From: an uncultured Eggerthellaceae bacterium
GTDB taxonomy: Bacteria; Actinomycetota; Coriobacteriia; Coriobacteriales; Eggerthellaceae
Direction: 5' to 3'
Assembly (NCBI GenBank): GCA_944320405.1
Contig: CALUHI010000035.1
Coordinates: 1 to 51,513, forward strand
DNA length: 51,513 nucleotides
Within the stretch, counting starts at the first letter, position 1; each line of letters starts with the position of its first letter. Below, piece after piece: positions 1-8,220 of the stretch. The notes beneath the pieces are model-generated. The model saw nothing but the letters and a program-made list of their open reading frames with translations, ran no database searches and was not told the origin of the DNA. The translations under genes and the position numbers were made by a program.

Positions 1-490
1 TCGAGCGCAGAAGCGGCGTCTTCTTGTCGAGCGCCTCGCCGGTGTAGCTGCAGAAGGCGGTGGGGATGCACAGCACTTCATCCTTGATGAACGCGTAGCT
101 GGTGGGGTCCCATGCCGTGTAGCCGCGGGCTTCAAAGGTGGCACGCAGGCCGCCATTGGGGAAGCTCGACGCATCGGGCTCGCCTTGGATGAGCTCCTTG
201 CCCGAGAAGCTGGTGATGGCGCGTCCGTCGCCGGTAGGATCCAAGAAGCCGTCATGCTTTTCAGACGTCACGCCGGAAAGCGGTTGGAACCAGTGGGTGT
301 AATGCGTGGCACCCTTCTCGATGGCCCATTCCTTCATGGCATGTGCCACAACGTTCGCCACTTCCAAATCGAGCGGCGCGCCGTCGCGCACGGTTTTCAT
401 GAGTTGCTTGTAGGTTGCAGACGGCAGGCGCTCCTGCATCGTGTGCTCGTTGAAGACCATCGAACCGTAAACTTCAGAAATGCTCGTCAT
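1..490 (-). CDS. glnN: Type III glutamine synthetase, N-terminal part (runs off window)
   Basis: Reading the minus strand from the ATG at 490 gives about 163 residues with no stop to the window edge. The protein starts [19 protein letters not shown] and contains THWFQPLSG, then a [14 protein letters not shown]-like stretch and TAWDPTS, all hallmarks of the GSIII (GlnN) N-terminal beta-grasp and early catalytic region. GSIII condenses glutamate and ammonia with ATP in the cytoplasm as a large (about 700-residue) enzyme. The start has a purine-rich site (GAGAAGGGA) 5-6 bases upstream. It lies downstream of the glutamate synthase genes on the same strand but behind a terminator-like hairpin, so the two enzymes of the GS/GOGAT cycle are neighbours. 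The 3' part is outside the window. The family call is firm; the genus-level name is inferred. Confidence 0.9.
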   Translation of the reverse strand, partial: MTSISEVYGSMVFNEHTMQERLPSATYKQLMKTVRDGAPLDLEVANVVAHAMKEWAIEKGATHYTHWFQPLSGVTSEKHDGFLDPTGDGRAITSFSGKELIQGEPDASSFPNGGLRATFEARGYTAWDPTSYAFIKDEVLCIPTAFCSYTGEALDKKTPLLRS

Positions 491-644
491 GGCGATCCCT
501 TCTCGCTGTCGCGGCATGGTGCGCAGGCGCACCCCGTATGCATAAAGGGTATGGTGCCAGTGTTTCGGCAACGCGTCGGCGCTGTTTCGGTTTCGCTTCA
601 GGATTGTTTCCATCGTGGGTCGAGGGCTCCTGAAAGGGAAGAGG

Positions 645-683
645 AAGGCCCGCTTTCCGCGTGCAAACGGAAAGACGGGCCTT
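645..683 (-). terminator. Hairpin between gltB3-like gene and glnN
   Basis: Arms AAGGCCCG/CGGGCCTT plus TTTCCG/CGGAAA enclose a short loop just after the stop of the GXGXG-domain gene at 707. On the minus strand it is followed by a pyrimidine-rich, T-containing stretch rather than a clean T run. It probably ends or attenuates the glutamate synthase operon before glnN. The rest of the 216-base gap holds only the glnN ribosome binding site. Confidence 0.6.
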
Positions 684-706
684 GGGGGGAGTGTTGGCGA
701 TTGGCG

Positions 707-1471
707 CTAGCCTGCGTACATGGAGCCGTAAGGGCGCGAGCTTTCGGGCCTAAGGCGCATATACGACGCAGCGGGGATGTCGGGAAGAGGGCGCTCGCCA
801 GCGAACAGCTTCGCGTAGTCGTCAAGCAGCGGCTGCAAGATGGCAAGGTCACCCTCGTCCACCGGTTCCTGCACGAGGCAGGGAAGAACGTCTTCGGGGG
901 CAAGGGCGTGCGCCAGGTAGACCACGCCGCCGTGCATGCCGGTGCCCAGATGCGCGCCAGCATGCCCCATCAGCACGATGACGCCTCCGGCGAGGTATTC
1001 GCCCAGAAACGCGCCTGCATCGCCACCGACAACGATGGCGGGCCGATGCTCGCCGTATTCTTTCATGTGCACGCCTACGCGCCATCCGCAATCGTCGCGA
1101 ACGAAGATACGCCCGCCGCGCATGCCGTAGCCCGCTGCGTCGCCGCAGCGGCCGTGCACGACCACCTCGCCTTCGTTCATGGTGTTGCCCACTTGGTCTT
1201 GGACGTTGCCGAACACCTCTATCCGGCCTCCGTCCATGAAGCAGGCAAGGTCGTTTCCCGGCGTTCCGTGGATCTCCAGGCGCTTTCCGGCGGGCATGGC
1301 ACAGCCCAGGTAGCGCTGCGCCTGCGCCTGCAGAATCTCTACGTCATCGGTTTGGGCGAGCGCCTCGCGCACGCGCTCGTTCGCTTCTTGGAAATGGGCA
1401 TCTCCCAAGGTCAGGGAAACGCGGCCGGCAGTTTGCGCGGCTGCGGCGGGAGTGGTCATCTGGTCGGGCAT
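707..1471 (-). CDS. Glutamate synthase GXGXG-domain protein (split GltB, domain 3)
   Basis: About 254 residues matching the C-terminal beta-helix (GXGXG) domain of the glutamate synthase large subunit, encoded here as a separate protein as in archaea, Thermotoga and many anaerobes. Repeated glycine ladders (CFMDGGRIEVFGNVQDQVG, GEVVVHGRCGDAAGYGMRGG, GTGMHGGVVYLAH) form the right-handed helix. The role is structural and inter-domain: it closes the ammonia tunnel between the amidotransferase and FMN sites. I chose the ATG at 1471 because AAAGGA lies 7 bases upstream; an ATG at 1510 would add 13 residues but has no ribosome binding site. It is the last gene of the five-gene operon. Confidence 0.85.
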   Translation of the reverse strand: MPDQMTTPAAAAQTAGRVSLTLGDAHFQEANERVREALAQTDDVEILQAQAQRYLGCAMPAGKRLEIHGTPGNDLACFMDGGRIEVFGNVQDQVGNTMNEGEVVVHGRCGDAAGYGMRGGRIFVRDDCGWRVGVHMKEYGEHRPAIVVGGDAGAFLGEYLAGGVIVLMGHAGAHLGTGMHGGVVYLAHALAPEDVLPCLVQEPVDEGDLAILQPLLDDYAKLFAGERPLPDIPAASYMRLRPESSRPYGSMYAG

Positions 1472-1522
1472 GATAGCGTCCTTTCGGGAAGCTGCGGGGG
1501 AGTCGTTCATTTAGCGGAGGGT

Positions 1523-2899
1523 CTAAGAGGCGCTTGGGCATTCGCGCTTTACAAGAAAGCCCTTTTCGTTTCGGTCTGCGGGGTATCCGGCATGCAGGCG
1601 CTCCCAGCGCATCGTTTTGTCGAAATCGCAGTTGAGCGGCGCACTGTCGAACAGGGCAGGATCGATGGTGTCAAGCTGGGTTTCATGTTCGATGAGCCAG
1701 GTGTAGATGCCGGCGTTGTCGGGGCGGTTCAGCAAGATGTAGCCCGCCAGCTTGCCATCGCGCACGACGAACTTCGCATAGGTGCCTGCGGCTTCATCGA
1801 TCCGCACGTCGCACGTGACGCCTTCTGCGTTGTCAGGCGGGTTGATGAGGCCGGCAGTCAGCAACGACGCTTCGAAAAAATCCACGGCGTTCACGGCAAA
1901 CGAACCGTCGAACACTGGTGCCAAGGGGTCGTCCGCCATGTGGCGGCCTGCGATCATGCCCTGTCGAACGGCGTTGGGCCAAAGCGCAAGAGGGCGCTCC
2001 GTTCCGTCCAATGCATCGCGAACCTGCACAACATCGCCAGCGGCGTACACGTCAGGAAGGCTTGTTTGCAGGTCGGGCCCGCACACGAGCCCGCGTCCTT
2101 GCGTGGCACCCGCCTCCACTGCGAACGCAGTGTTCGGGCGGACGCCCACCGCCGCCACGATGAAGTCGCACGGCTCTTCCGTTCCGTCAGTGAGAAGGGC
2201 GCCATGGGCGGTTCCGCCGTCAACGAGGATCTTCTGGGCCGACACGCCCGGGCGGCATTCGATGCCGTGGCGCGCAAGCATGCCCTGCAGAAGTCGCGCG
2301 CCTTCGGCGTCGAGCACGGCGGGAAGGATGCGCGGCGCGAGCTCCAGCACCATCACGCGGTCGACCGAATGGGAGATGGCTTCGGCGGCTTTCAGCCCAA
2401 TAAGGCCCGCGCCGATAACGATGGCGCGGCTTTCCCGCCCCTCTGCATGCGCGGCGGCGCGCGCTCGATCCGCCAGTTCTTGCGCCTTCAGGGCGTTGTC
2501 GAGCGTGAGGAAGGGGGTGACGTTTTGCGCCTCGTCCAACCCTTCGATGGGTGGGGTGAACGGGATGCTTCCCGTGGCGATGAGGCAACGACCGTACTCG
2601 ATTTCCGTGCCATTTGAAAAGGTTGCGCGGTGGGCGTTGGCGTCAAGGCGCATCGCGTCGTAGCCGGGGCCCAGAAACGGCTCGATGTTCAGTCGCTCGT
2701 AGAAATCGGCGTTCTTGTAGCCGATGCGCTCAAGAGAGGTTTTGCCCTCCAGCAGGTACGAAATCAACGGACGTCCGTAGACGCGGTGAGGCTCGGGACT
2801 TGCGATAACGATGGAGCCGCAACTGTCAGTGGCGCGAATGGCTTCCGCGGCGCTTACGCCGGCAGCTGAATTGCCTAGGATGAGGTAGTCGGCACGCAT
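1523..2899 (-). CDS. FAD/NAD(P)-dependent oxidoreductase of the glutamate synthase operon
   Basis: 458-residue pyridine nucleotide-disulfide oxidoreductase family protein. Visible motifs are the N-terminal FAD Rossmann fold (LILGNSAAGVSAAEAI), ATGS near residue 110, the NAD(P) fold GAGLIGLKAAEAI near 165, and the second FAD site YAAGDVV near 290. It resembles the NADH oxidase/nitrite reductase small-domain type rather than classical GltD, and the redox-active CxxC pair of disulfide reductases is not evident. It starts 3 bases after the ferredoxin stop, so translation is probably coupled. By context it moves electrons between NAD(P)H and the ferredoxin and FMN core in place of GltD; that role is inferred. 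Confidence 0.85.
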   Translation of the reverse strand: MRADYLILGNSAAGVSAAEAIRATDSCGSIVIASPEPHRVYGRPLISYLLEGKTSLERIGYKNADFYERLNIEPFLGPGYDAMRLDANAHRATFSNGTEIEYGRCLIATGSIPFTPPIEGLDEAQNVTPFLTLDNALKAQELADRARAAAHAEGRESRAIVIGAGLIGLKAAEAISHSVDRVMVLELAPRILPAVLDAEGARLLQGMLARHGIECRPGVSAQKILVDGGTAHGALLTDGTEEPCDFIVAAVGVRPNTAFAVEAGATQGRGLVCGPDLQTSLPDVYAAGDVVQVRDALDGTERPLALWPNAVRQGMIAGRHMADDPLAPVFDGSFAVNAVDFFEASLLTAGLINPPDNAEGVTCDVRIDEAAGTYAKFVVRDGKLAGYILLNRPDNAGIYTWLIEHETQLDTIDPALFDSAPLNCDFDKTMRWERLHAGYPADRNEKGFLVKRECPSAS

Positions 2900-2902
2900 C
2901 TG

Positions 2903-3370
2903 TCATTCCTCGCTTTCCCAATAAACCAAAGCACCGTTCGGGCAGGCGGCAACGCACGCGGGTTCGCCGGGAATGCATCCGTCCTCGGTGCAAAGGTCGC
3001 ATTTCAACGCGATGTCGCGCCCTTCCACAGAAACCACTTGAACGCAGCCAAAAGGACACATCGAAACGCAGGTGCGGCATCCCACGCATTTGGCGGGATC
3101 CGAAGTTACCAGGCCGGATGCAGGGTCTTTCTGCATGGCTCCCGATATGCAGCCCTTCACGCATTTTGGCTGCGCGCAATGGCGGCAGTTCACGGCTAAA
3201 GAAAGGAAGCGGTCGCCTTCCACCTGCACGCGCGAGGTGGGCGAGGGCTGCTCTTGGGTGAGCGCCTTCACGGTGTCGCGCGTGGCGGAATGCTGCGTCT
3301 TGCAGGCGATCTCGCACCGCTTGCAGCCCAGACACCATGCTTCGATGGCGTAGATCCGTTTCATTCCCAT
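2903..3370 (-). CDS. 4Fe-4S ferredoxin of the glutamate synthase operon (HycB/CooF-like)
   Basis: About 155 residues with a run of cysteine clusters: CLGCKRCEIAC, CRHCAQPKCVKGC, CVGCRTCVSMCPFGC and CDLC...CVAACP, enough for four [4Fe-4S] clusters. This is the pattern of the DmsB/HycB/CooF group of electron-transfer proteins. The start ATG at 3370 overlaps the TGA of the upstream FMN subunit by one base; an ATG at 3364 (MKRIYAIE) is equally possible, with GGAG 10 bases upstream. It most likely carries electrons between the FAD oxidoreductase encoded next and the FMN/Fe-S subunit. No signal peptide is present, so it is cytoplasmic. Confidence 0.88.
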   Translation of the reverse strand: MGMKRIYAIEAWCLGCKRCEIACKTQHSATRDTVKALTQEQPSPTSRVQVEGDRFLSLAVNCRHCAQPKCVKGCISGAMQKDPASGLVTSDPAKCVGCRTCVSMCPFGCVQVVSVEGRDIALKCDLCTEDGCIPGEPACVAACPNGALVYWESEE

Positions 3371-4884
3371 CACTCTCCTGCGTGCTTCACGCCAAGGATG
3401 GTCAGCTCGCGGTCGGTCAGCCCGATGCCGCGCAGCATCAGCCGATTGCCGCGAAGGCTTTCGATTGCGTTGATTCCCATGCCGCCCATCATTTCCTGTA
3501 TCTCGTGGTTCCAGGCGCGAATCAGGTTCACTACGCGCTGGGCTCCTACTTCGGGGTTCAGGCGCTTCACGAGTTCGGGCCGTTGCGTGGCGATGCCCCA
3601 GTTGCACTTGCCGCTCGAGCAGTCCTGGCACTGATGGCAGCCAAGCGCGATCAGCGCCGCCGAGGCAACGTACACGGCGTCGGCACCCAGCGCGATGGCG
3701 CGCACGATGTCGGCCGAGCTTCGGATGGAGCCGGCCGCCACCAGGCTCACGGTGGAGCGAATGCCCTCTTCGCGAAGGCGTTCGTCGACGGAGGCCAAAG
3801 CCAGCTCGATGGGGATGCCCACGTTGTCGCGGATGCGCTTGGGCGCCGCGCCGGTGCCGCCGCGGAACCCGTCGACCACGATGATGTCGGCACCCGCCCG
3901 CGCGCTGCCGCTGGCGATGGCCGCTACGTTGTGGACGGCGGCAATCTTCACTGCGACGGGCTTGGTGTAGCGGGTTGCTTCCTTCAGCGAAAAGATCAGC
4001 TGACGGAGGTCTTCGATCGAATAGATGTCGTGATGCGGCGCGGGGCTGATGGCGTCGGTGCCCTGGGGGATCATGCGCGTCCGCGACACCTCGGCGTCGA
4101 TCTTCTCGCCCGGCAGGTGGCCGCCGATGCCCGGTTTGGCGCCTTGGCCGATCTTGATCTCGATTGCCGCCGCGGTGTTGAGGTACTCGGGCGACACGCC
4201 AAAGCGCCCCGAGGCAACCTGCACGATGGCGTTGTCGGCATAGGGCTTCAAACTGTGGTGGAACCCGCCTTCGCCGGTGTTGAAGAACGTGCCCAGCTCT
4301 TGGGCCGCCATCGCCAGCGCCGTCTGCGCGTTCAGCGAGATCGAGCCGAAGCTCATCGCCGAGAACATGACGGGAACATCCAGCTTGATCTGCGGCGGGA
4401 GTTTCGTCATCACCGTGTGATCCCGTTCATTCACCTTGAGCGCTTCAGGGCGCGCGCCCAAGAACACGCGGGTTTCCATGGGCTCGCGCAGCGGGTCGAT
4501 GGAGGGGTTGGTCACTTGGCTTGCGTTCAGCAGCAGGTGGTCCCAGTAGATGGGGTGGGGCTGCGGGTTGCCCATGGAGGCAAGCAGCACGCCGCCGGTT
4601 TGTGCCTGCTTGGCGATGTCCTGCAGGCATTCCAGCGTCCAGTTGGACGACCCGTTGCCCACCTGGGGCCATTTTCCGATGGCAAGCGCATGCGTGGGAC
4701 ACATCGTCACGCAGCGCTGGCAGTTCACACATTTCATGTGGTCGGCCGTCACGCGGCCTGCTTGTTCGTCAACGCGGTGCACATCGTTGGAGCATGTGCG
4801 CTCGCATACGCCGCAGCGCGTGCAGAGGTCGGCATCGCGCAGCACTTTGTAGCGCGGGATCAGGTAGTCGAGCATGGGTATCAT
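3370..4884 (-). CDS. Glutamate synthase FMN-binding core with N-terminal ferredoxin domain (split GltB, domain 2)
   Basis: 504 residues. An N-terminal 2x[4Fe-4S] domain (CTRCGVCERTCSNDV, CVNCQRCVTMCP, residues about 20-65) precedes the TIM-barrel FMN domain of glutamate synthase (GEGGFHHSLKPYAD, IGQGAKPGIGGHLPG, VVDGFRGGTGAAPK). CHQCQDCSSGKCNWG near residue 425 supplies the cluster ligands next to FMN. The protein reduces 2-iminoglutarate to glutamate. The start overlaps the amidotransferase stop (ATGA), a coupling arrangement; an in-frame ATG at 4875 has the better-spaced GGAGG. It is the archaeal-type counterpart of the middle third of a normal GltB. Confidence 0.92.
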   Translation of the reverse strand: MIPMLDYLIPRYKVLRDADLCTRCGVCERTCSNDVHRVDEQAGRVTADHMKCVNCQRCVTMCPTHALAIGKWPQVGNGSSNWTLECLQDIAKQAQTGGVLLASMGNPQPHPIYWDHLLLNASQVTNPSIDPLREPMETRVFLGARPEALKVNERDHTVMTKLPPQIKLDVPVMFSAMSFGSISLNAQTALAMAAQELGTFFNTGEGGFHHSLKPYADNAIVQVASGRFGVSPEYLNTAAAIEIKIGQGAKPGIGGHLPGEKIDAEVSRTRMIPQGTDAISPAPHHDIYSIEDLRQLIFSLKEATRYTKPVAVKIAAVHNVAAIASGSARAGADIIVVDGFRGGTGAAPKRIRDNVGIPIELALASVDERLREEGIRSTVSLVAAGSIRSSADIVRAIALGADAVYVASAALIALGCHQCQDCSSGKCNWGIATQRPELVKRLNPEVGAQRVVNLIRAWNHEIQEMMGGMGINAIESLRGNRLMLRGIGLTDRELTILGVKHAGE

Positions 4885-6080
4885 GCCTCCTTTCGCACAG
4901 ACGGCTGGAGGCCCACTTCCAGGGCGCGAGGCCGGGGTTGCTCGGGACTGTTTTCGGGGTTCTCCTGGCGCTTTCGCTCCGCCACGCTGTCAAGCAGCAC
5001 CAAGAAAGGGACGCCGCCGTCCAAGGAGCGCACATTTTCCGCATCGGGGCAGACTGCCTCGATGGCCGCTTGCTCGCTTGCCAGATACACCATGCTCCCC
5101 TTCTCGGCTGTCATGAGCGCACGCAGCTTCAGGCGGTCGTTGAGGGCCAGCAGCCCTTCGTTCGAGCCGATGATCACCGAGAAAGGCCCGTTCACAAGCG
5201 CGCTGGGGTACGTGATGCGCAGCGCGGTTTCGAAGGCGCGGCGGGAAGGCTCCATGCGGTCGATTTCATCCCATGCGGGTGCGGTCATGATGTGAGCTGC
5301 CATTTCCGGCGAGAATCCGTGTCGGCGTGCCAGGAGATCGAACAGGTAGGTGATCACTTCGGTGTCGGTTTGCAGCTCGCAGTCGTAGCCGTATTGCTCG
5401 ACGTAGCGTCGGTTGGCGTCGTAGCTGGATATCTCGCCGTTGTGCACCACCGACCAATCTAGCAGCGTGAACGGGTGCGCGCCGCCCCACCATCCGGGCG
5501 TGTTGGTGGGGAAGCGTCCGTGCGCTGTCCAGGCCCACGCTTTGTAATCTTCGATGCGGTAGAACTCGCCGATGTCCTCGGGGTAGCCCACGCCCTTGAA
5601 CACGCCCATGTTCTTGCCGGAGGAGGCGACGAAGGCGCCGTCGATGCAACCGTTGATGTGGAACACGTGCTGCATCGTGTACTCGGGCTCGTCCATGCCG
5701 CTCATTGACAAGCGCACGGGGTGCGGCGCGACGAAGTAGCGCCAGATGTCGGGAGCGTTGCGGATGCGTGACGAGGAGTCGGTAGGGATGCGCTCTTGCT
5801 TTTCAGAAATGAAGTGCACATCCAGGTACGCCTCGGTCTCCCGACGCGCTTCAGGGCTTTCGTACATGATGTGGAAGGCGCGCAACTCGGCGTAGTCCGG
5901 ATAGATGCCGTAGGCGGCGAACCCTCCGCCCAGTCCGTTGGACCGGTCGTGCATGAGGGCGATGGATTTCAGGATGTCGCCGCCGCTGTGGCGCTCTCCA
6001 CTGCGGTCCATGATTCCGGCAATGGCGCATCCTGAGGGAATGCGGACATCGCCTTCGCGCGGTGCTCGAATGTGTGTCAT
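4881..6080 (-). CDS. Glutamate synthase amidotransferase subunit (split GltB, domain 1)
   Basis: 399-residue class II (Ntn) glutamine amidotransferase. The probable nucleophile is Cys18 in SGCAIAGIMDRSG, which would be exposed after removal of a short propeptide. Further family signatures are AHGRFPTNTPGWWGGAHPF and VVHNGEISSYDANRRY. It releases ammonia from glutamine for the FMN subunit. It is the first gene of the operon; GAGGAA sits 6-7 bases before the ATG. Roughly the last 40 residues are charged and proline-rich and lie outside the catalytic fold. I see no confident sigma70 promoter in the 177-base space upstream, which mainly holds the terminator of the preceding gene. Confidence 0.9.
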   Translation of the reverse strand: MTHIRAPREGDVRIPSGCAIAGIMDRSGERHSGGDILKSIALMHDRSNGLGGGFAAYGIYPDYAELRAFHIMYESPEARRETEAYLDVHFISEKQERIPTDSSSRIRNAPDIWRYFVAPHPVRLSMSGMDEPEYTMQHVFHINGCIDGAFVASSGKNMGVFKGVGYPEDIGEFYRIEDYKAWAWTAHGRFPTNTPGWWGGAHPFTLLDWSVVHNGEISSYDANRRYVEQYGYDCELQTDTEVITYLFDLLARRHGFSPEMAAHIMTAPAWDEIDRMEPSRRAFETALRITYPSALVNGPFSVIIGSNEGLLALNDRLKLRALMTAEKGSMVYLASEQAAIEAVCPDAENVRSLDGGVPFLVLLDSVAERKRQENPENSPEQPRPRALEVGLQPSVRKEA

Positions 6081-6214
6081 GGTTCGTTCCTCGTCTCGGT
6101 AAGAGCAGCGATGTGCTGCTTCTAGCGAGGATACGTGCCTTGTGTTTCACGTTCGATTCGCGTCTGTTACGGCAATGAGTCAGCCGTGTTTCAAAAGAGA
6201 AAACTGCGAGGTGA

Positions 6215-6252
6215 CCCAAAAAGGAGGGTGGCCCGTCACTTCGGGCCACCCT
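6215..6252 (-). terminator. Rho-independent terminator after the flavin reductase gene
   Basis: An 11-bp perfect stem (AGGGTGGCCCG/CGGGCCACCCT) with a 6-base loop is followed on the minus strand by CCTTTTTGG. It lies immediately after the stop at 6258 of the flavodoxin-fold gene and separates it from the glutamate synthase operon. Confidence 0.85.
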
Positions 6253-6257
6253 GAATG

Positions 6258-6875
6258 CTAGCGGATGAAGTTCGTCTTGATGGGGGCCTCGTGCTGGGGG
6301 TATTCGATGCCGGCGGCGCGGCCTGCTTCGATGCATTTGAGCATCCATGCAATGTTGCGCGCCAGCGTGCGCATGGTCTGCAGGCCCTCTTCGTCCTGGC
6401 ACACCTGGTCGGGCGTGTTGCCGTGCACCTGGTTCCAGTACTGCGAGGTGGCGATAGGCATGTTGTTCATGCCGAAGTACTTGTTCAGCACATCAAACGT
6501 GGCGCTCGCGCCGCCGCGGCGGCAGCTCATCACCGCAGCGCCCACTTTGCCGGCAAAGCCGCTTCCCGCATAGAACAGGCGGTCCAAAAACGCGTGGATT
6601 TGCCCGCTGGGGCCGCCGTAGTACACCGGCGAGCCCACCACGATGCCGTCCGCCTCGGGCAGCTTGGCGATGGTTTCGTTCACGACGTCGTCGAACACGC
6701 ACTTTCCGGTTTCGTGGCAGGTTCCACACGCGATGCAGCCCGCGACCGGCTTGGTGCCCACCCACACGAATTCGGTCTCGATGCCTTCCGCCTCAAGCGT
6801 GTCGGCAACTTCCCTGAGCGCGGTGTAGGTGCAACCTTCCTTGTGAGGGCTGCCGTTGATAAAAAGAACCTTCAT
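6258..6875 (-). CDS. NADPH-dependent FMN reductase / flavodoxin-fold oxidoreductase
   Basis: 205 residues beginning MKVLFINGSPHKEGCTYTAL, the FMN-phosphate loop of the NADPH-dependent FMN reductase family (iron-sulfur flavoprotein-like). IACGTCHETGKCVFDD is the compact cysteine segment that binds a cluster or metal in iron-sulfur flavoproteins, and GIVVGSPVYYGGPSGQIHAFLDR is the flavin-ring loop. A cytoplasmic electron carrier or quinone/flavin reductase is likely; the substrate cannot be read from sequence. The ATG at 6875 has AAGGAAAAGGGAAG upstream. The upstream in-frame sequence lies inside the 79-bp palindrome and is not thought to be coding. Confidence 0.87.
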   Translation of the reverse strand: MKVLFINGSPHKEGCTYTALREVADTLEAEGIETEFVWVGTKPVAGCIACGTCHETGKCVFDDVVNETIAKLPEADGIVVGSPVYYGGPSGQIHAFLDRLFYAGSGFAGKVGAAVMSCRRGGASATFDVLNKYFGMNNMPIATSQYWNQVHGNTPDQVCQDEEGLQTMRTLARNIAWMLKCIEAGRAAGIEYPQHEAPIKTNFIR

Positions 6876-6900
6876 GGGCTTCCCTTTTCCTTCGTGACGT

Positions 6901-6979
6901 GGCGGGGCGTGACAGGGGACGTTCCTTCTGTCACATTTGGATAATGTGACAGAAGGAACGTCCCCTGTCACGCCCCGCC
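6901..6979. repeat. 79-bp perfect palindrome, REP-like
   Basis: Two 37-base arms are exact reverse complements around a 5-base loop (6938-6942). The core contains GTGACAGGGGACGTTCC and GGAACGTCCCCTGTCAC. It sits between two minus-strand genes with only 15-25 bases on either side. It can form a very stable hairpin in DNA or RNA, and could block transcription from the gene upstream. It resembles REP elements moved by RAYT (Y1) transposases, but no such gene is in the window. Confidence 0.85.
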
Positions 6980-6994
6980 GCCTTGGGGTCCGGT

Positions 6995-7771
6995 TTAGAA
7001 GAGCTCGTTCTTCTTTGCGGGGTCGGCAACCTGCGACAGCATGCCTCCGATGCCTTCGAGCAGCTGCGCGGGCAGCGAGCGCGCGTCCATCGGGCACACG
7101 TCAATGCAGCGCAGGCAGGAGATGCACGCCTCGGCATTCGTGGTGTTGGGCTCGTCGTAGGGGATGGCCTCAACGGGGCAGCTTGCCGCGCAGGCGCCGC
7201 ACAGGATGCAGTCCTCGGACACCTGAGGCACCATGCCGGGCGCACTGCCCGTGCCGGCCTCGCCCTTGAACTCGAACGTGAGTGCATCGGCGATGCTTCC
7301 CATGCCGTCCAGACGCTCGGCAATCGTGCGAGCGAACGATGCCGCTTCCTCGAGGTCAGCCGCATTCGGGCGGTCGGGAGCGATGCTCTGGATGATGGAA
7401 TGGCGTGCCACCAACGCTGCCGCGCCCACCGTGGCAAAGCCTTTGGCAGACAGCTTCGTGTGCGCTTCGAGCAGCGCGTTGTCGTAGTTGCGCGCGCCGT
7501 ACACGGCAAGGATCACCGCAGGGGTGGAGCTTCCCGCCACGTTCTCCAAGCAATCCCAGATGAATGCGGGCGCGAAACCGGCGTACACCGGGAACGCCAG
7601 CACCAGCAGCTCGTCGGCGCCCAGCGAAAGGTCGAGGGAGCCAGCGTCCTTCCGCTTCGAGATCTCATGGATCGTTGCAGGGAAGGGAAGCGCCTTGGCA
7701 AACGCTTTGGCGTACTTCTCGGTAGTGCCCGTGCCGCTGAAGTGCAAAACGGTGGCGGATGAGATGTTCAT
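6995..7771 (-). CDS. EFR1-type flavodoxin-ferredoxin fusion
   Basis: 258 residues. The N-terminal flavodoxin-like domain starts MNISSATVLHFSGTGTTEKYAK, with SGTGTT as FMN-phosphate loop. The C-terminal region carries two [4Fe-4S] motifs, CILCGACAASCPVEAI and CISCLRCIDVCPMDAR (about residues 185-230). This is the EFRO1 (EFR1) family of single-chain electron-transfer proteins common in anaerobic Firmicutes and Actinobacteria, whose physiological partners are unknown. The ATG at 7771 follows GAGGGGGT by 4 bases. The next gene downstream, a flavin reductase, is separated by the 79-bp palindrome. Confidence 0.88.
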   Translation of the reverse strand: MNISSATVLHFSGTGTTEKYAKAFAKALPFPATIHEISKRKDAGSLDLSLGADELLVLAFPVYAGFAPAFIWDCLENVAGSSTPAVILAVYGARNYDNALLEAHTKLSAKGFATVGAAALVARHSIIQSIAPDRPNAADLEEAASFARTIAERLDGMGSIADALTFEFKGEAGTGSAPGMVPQVSEDCILCGACAASCPVEAIPYDEPNTTNAEACISCLRCIDVCPMDARSLPAQLLEGIGGMLSQVADPAKKNELF

Positions 7772-7948
7772 GATGACCCCCTCGGTCGAGTTTCTCGCCG
7801 CGCATCCGCATGGCGCAGCGCTGTTTCCCAAATCGTACACCTTTCCCCAAAATGAGAAAAAGTCATTCGCCTGTTTCGGCTATGGAATGCGAAAAGTTGA
7901 GCTTGTGAACCGCGCCCCGCCCTTTTAGCGTTCGGTAATTCAGAGGCT

Positions 7949-8146
7949 GATGCATGTTTTTGCGCGTTGGTCGACGTTCCGTTGCATCATGCGGGAGCGC
8001 AATTGGACGACAAGAACAAATTGTTCGCCCAATAGAGCTCTCGAACAGGCGTTTTGTCAGCTTTCAATTCCGGCTGGAGCTCTTTAGTGCTGCGACGCTT
8101 GCTTTGCTGGGGGATTCACGTCGACCAACGTGCAAAAATGTGCATC
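7949..8146. repeat. 198-bp element with 29-bp imperfect inverted termini (MITE candidate)
   Basis: The left end (7949-7977, GATGCATGTTTTTGCGCG...) and the reverse complement of the right end (8118-8146, GATGCACATTTTTGCACG...) agree at 26 of 29 positions. Inside is a second dyad, ATTGGaCGA ... TCGcCCAAT at 8002-8033. No open frame with a recognisable protein lies within. The element occupies most of the 546-base gap between the EFR1 gene (start 7771) and the symporter (stop 8318). I cannot see a clear target-site duplication. It could be a miniature inverted-repeat element or a structured RNA gene. Confidence 0.5.
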
Positions 8147-8181
8147 GAGCAACGATTTGTCCGACAAGACGGTTTCGGAGA

Positions 8182-8212
8182 ATGAGAAAAAGTGACCGTC
8201 CCTTTTTCTCAT
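8182..8212. repeat. 31-bp palindromic repeat, copy A
   Basis: ATGAGAAAAAG and CTTTTTCTCAT form the arms around GAC-c-GTC, with one T/C mismatch. The same sequence in the opposite orientation is at 39020, a degraded copy at 10182, and a half copy (AATGAGAAAAAGT) at 7851-7863. It is a dispersed REP-like family, probably non-coding. Confidence 0.7.
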
Positions 8213-8220
8213 ACGGATGG

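Noticed and set aside
185-2617. Long plus-strand open frame of 810 codons over the glutamate synthase genes
   Set aside because: It is antisense to glnN, the GXGXG gene and the FAD gene, is rich in His/Arg/Ala with no domain, and arises from codon bias on the GC-rich opposite strand.
3337-5295. Plus-strand open frame of 652 codons
   Set aside because: Antisense to the FMN core and amidotransferase, which have clear motifs; no ribosome site or domain.
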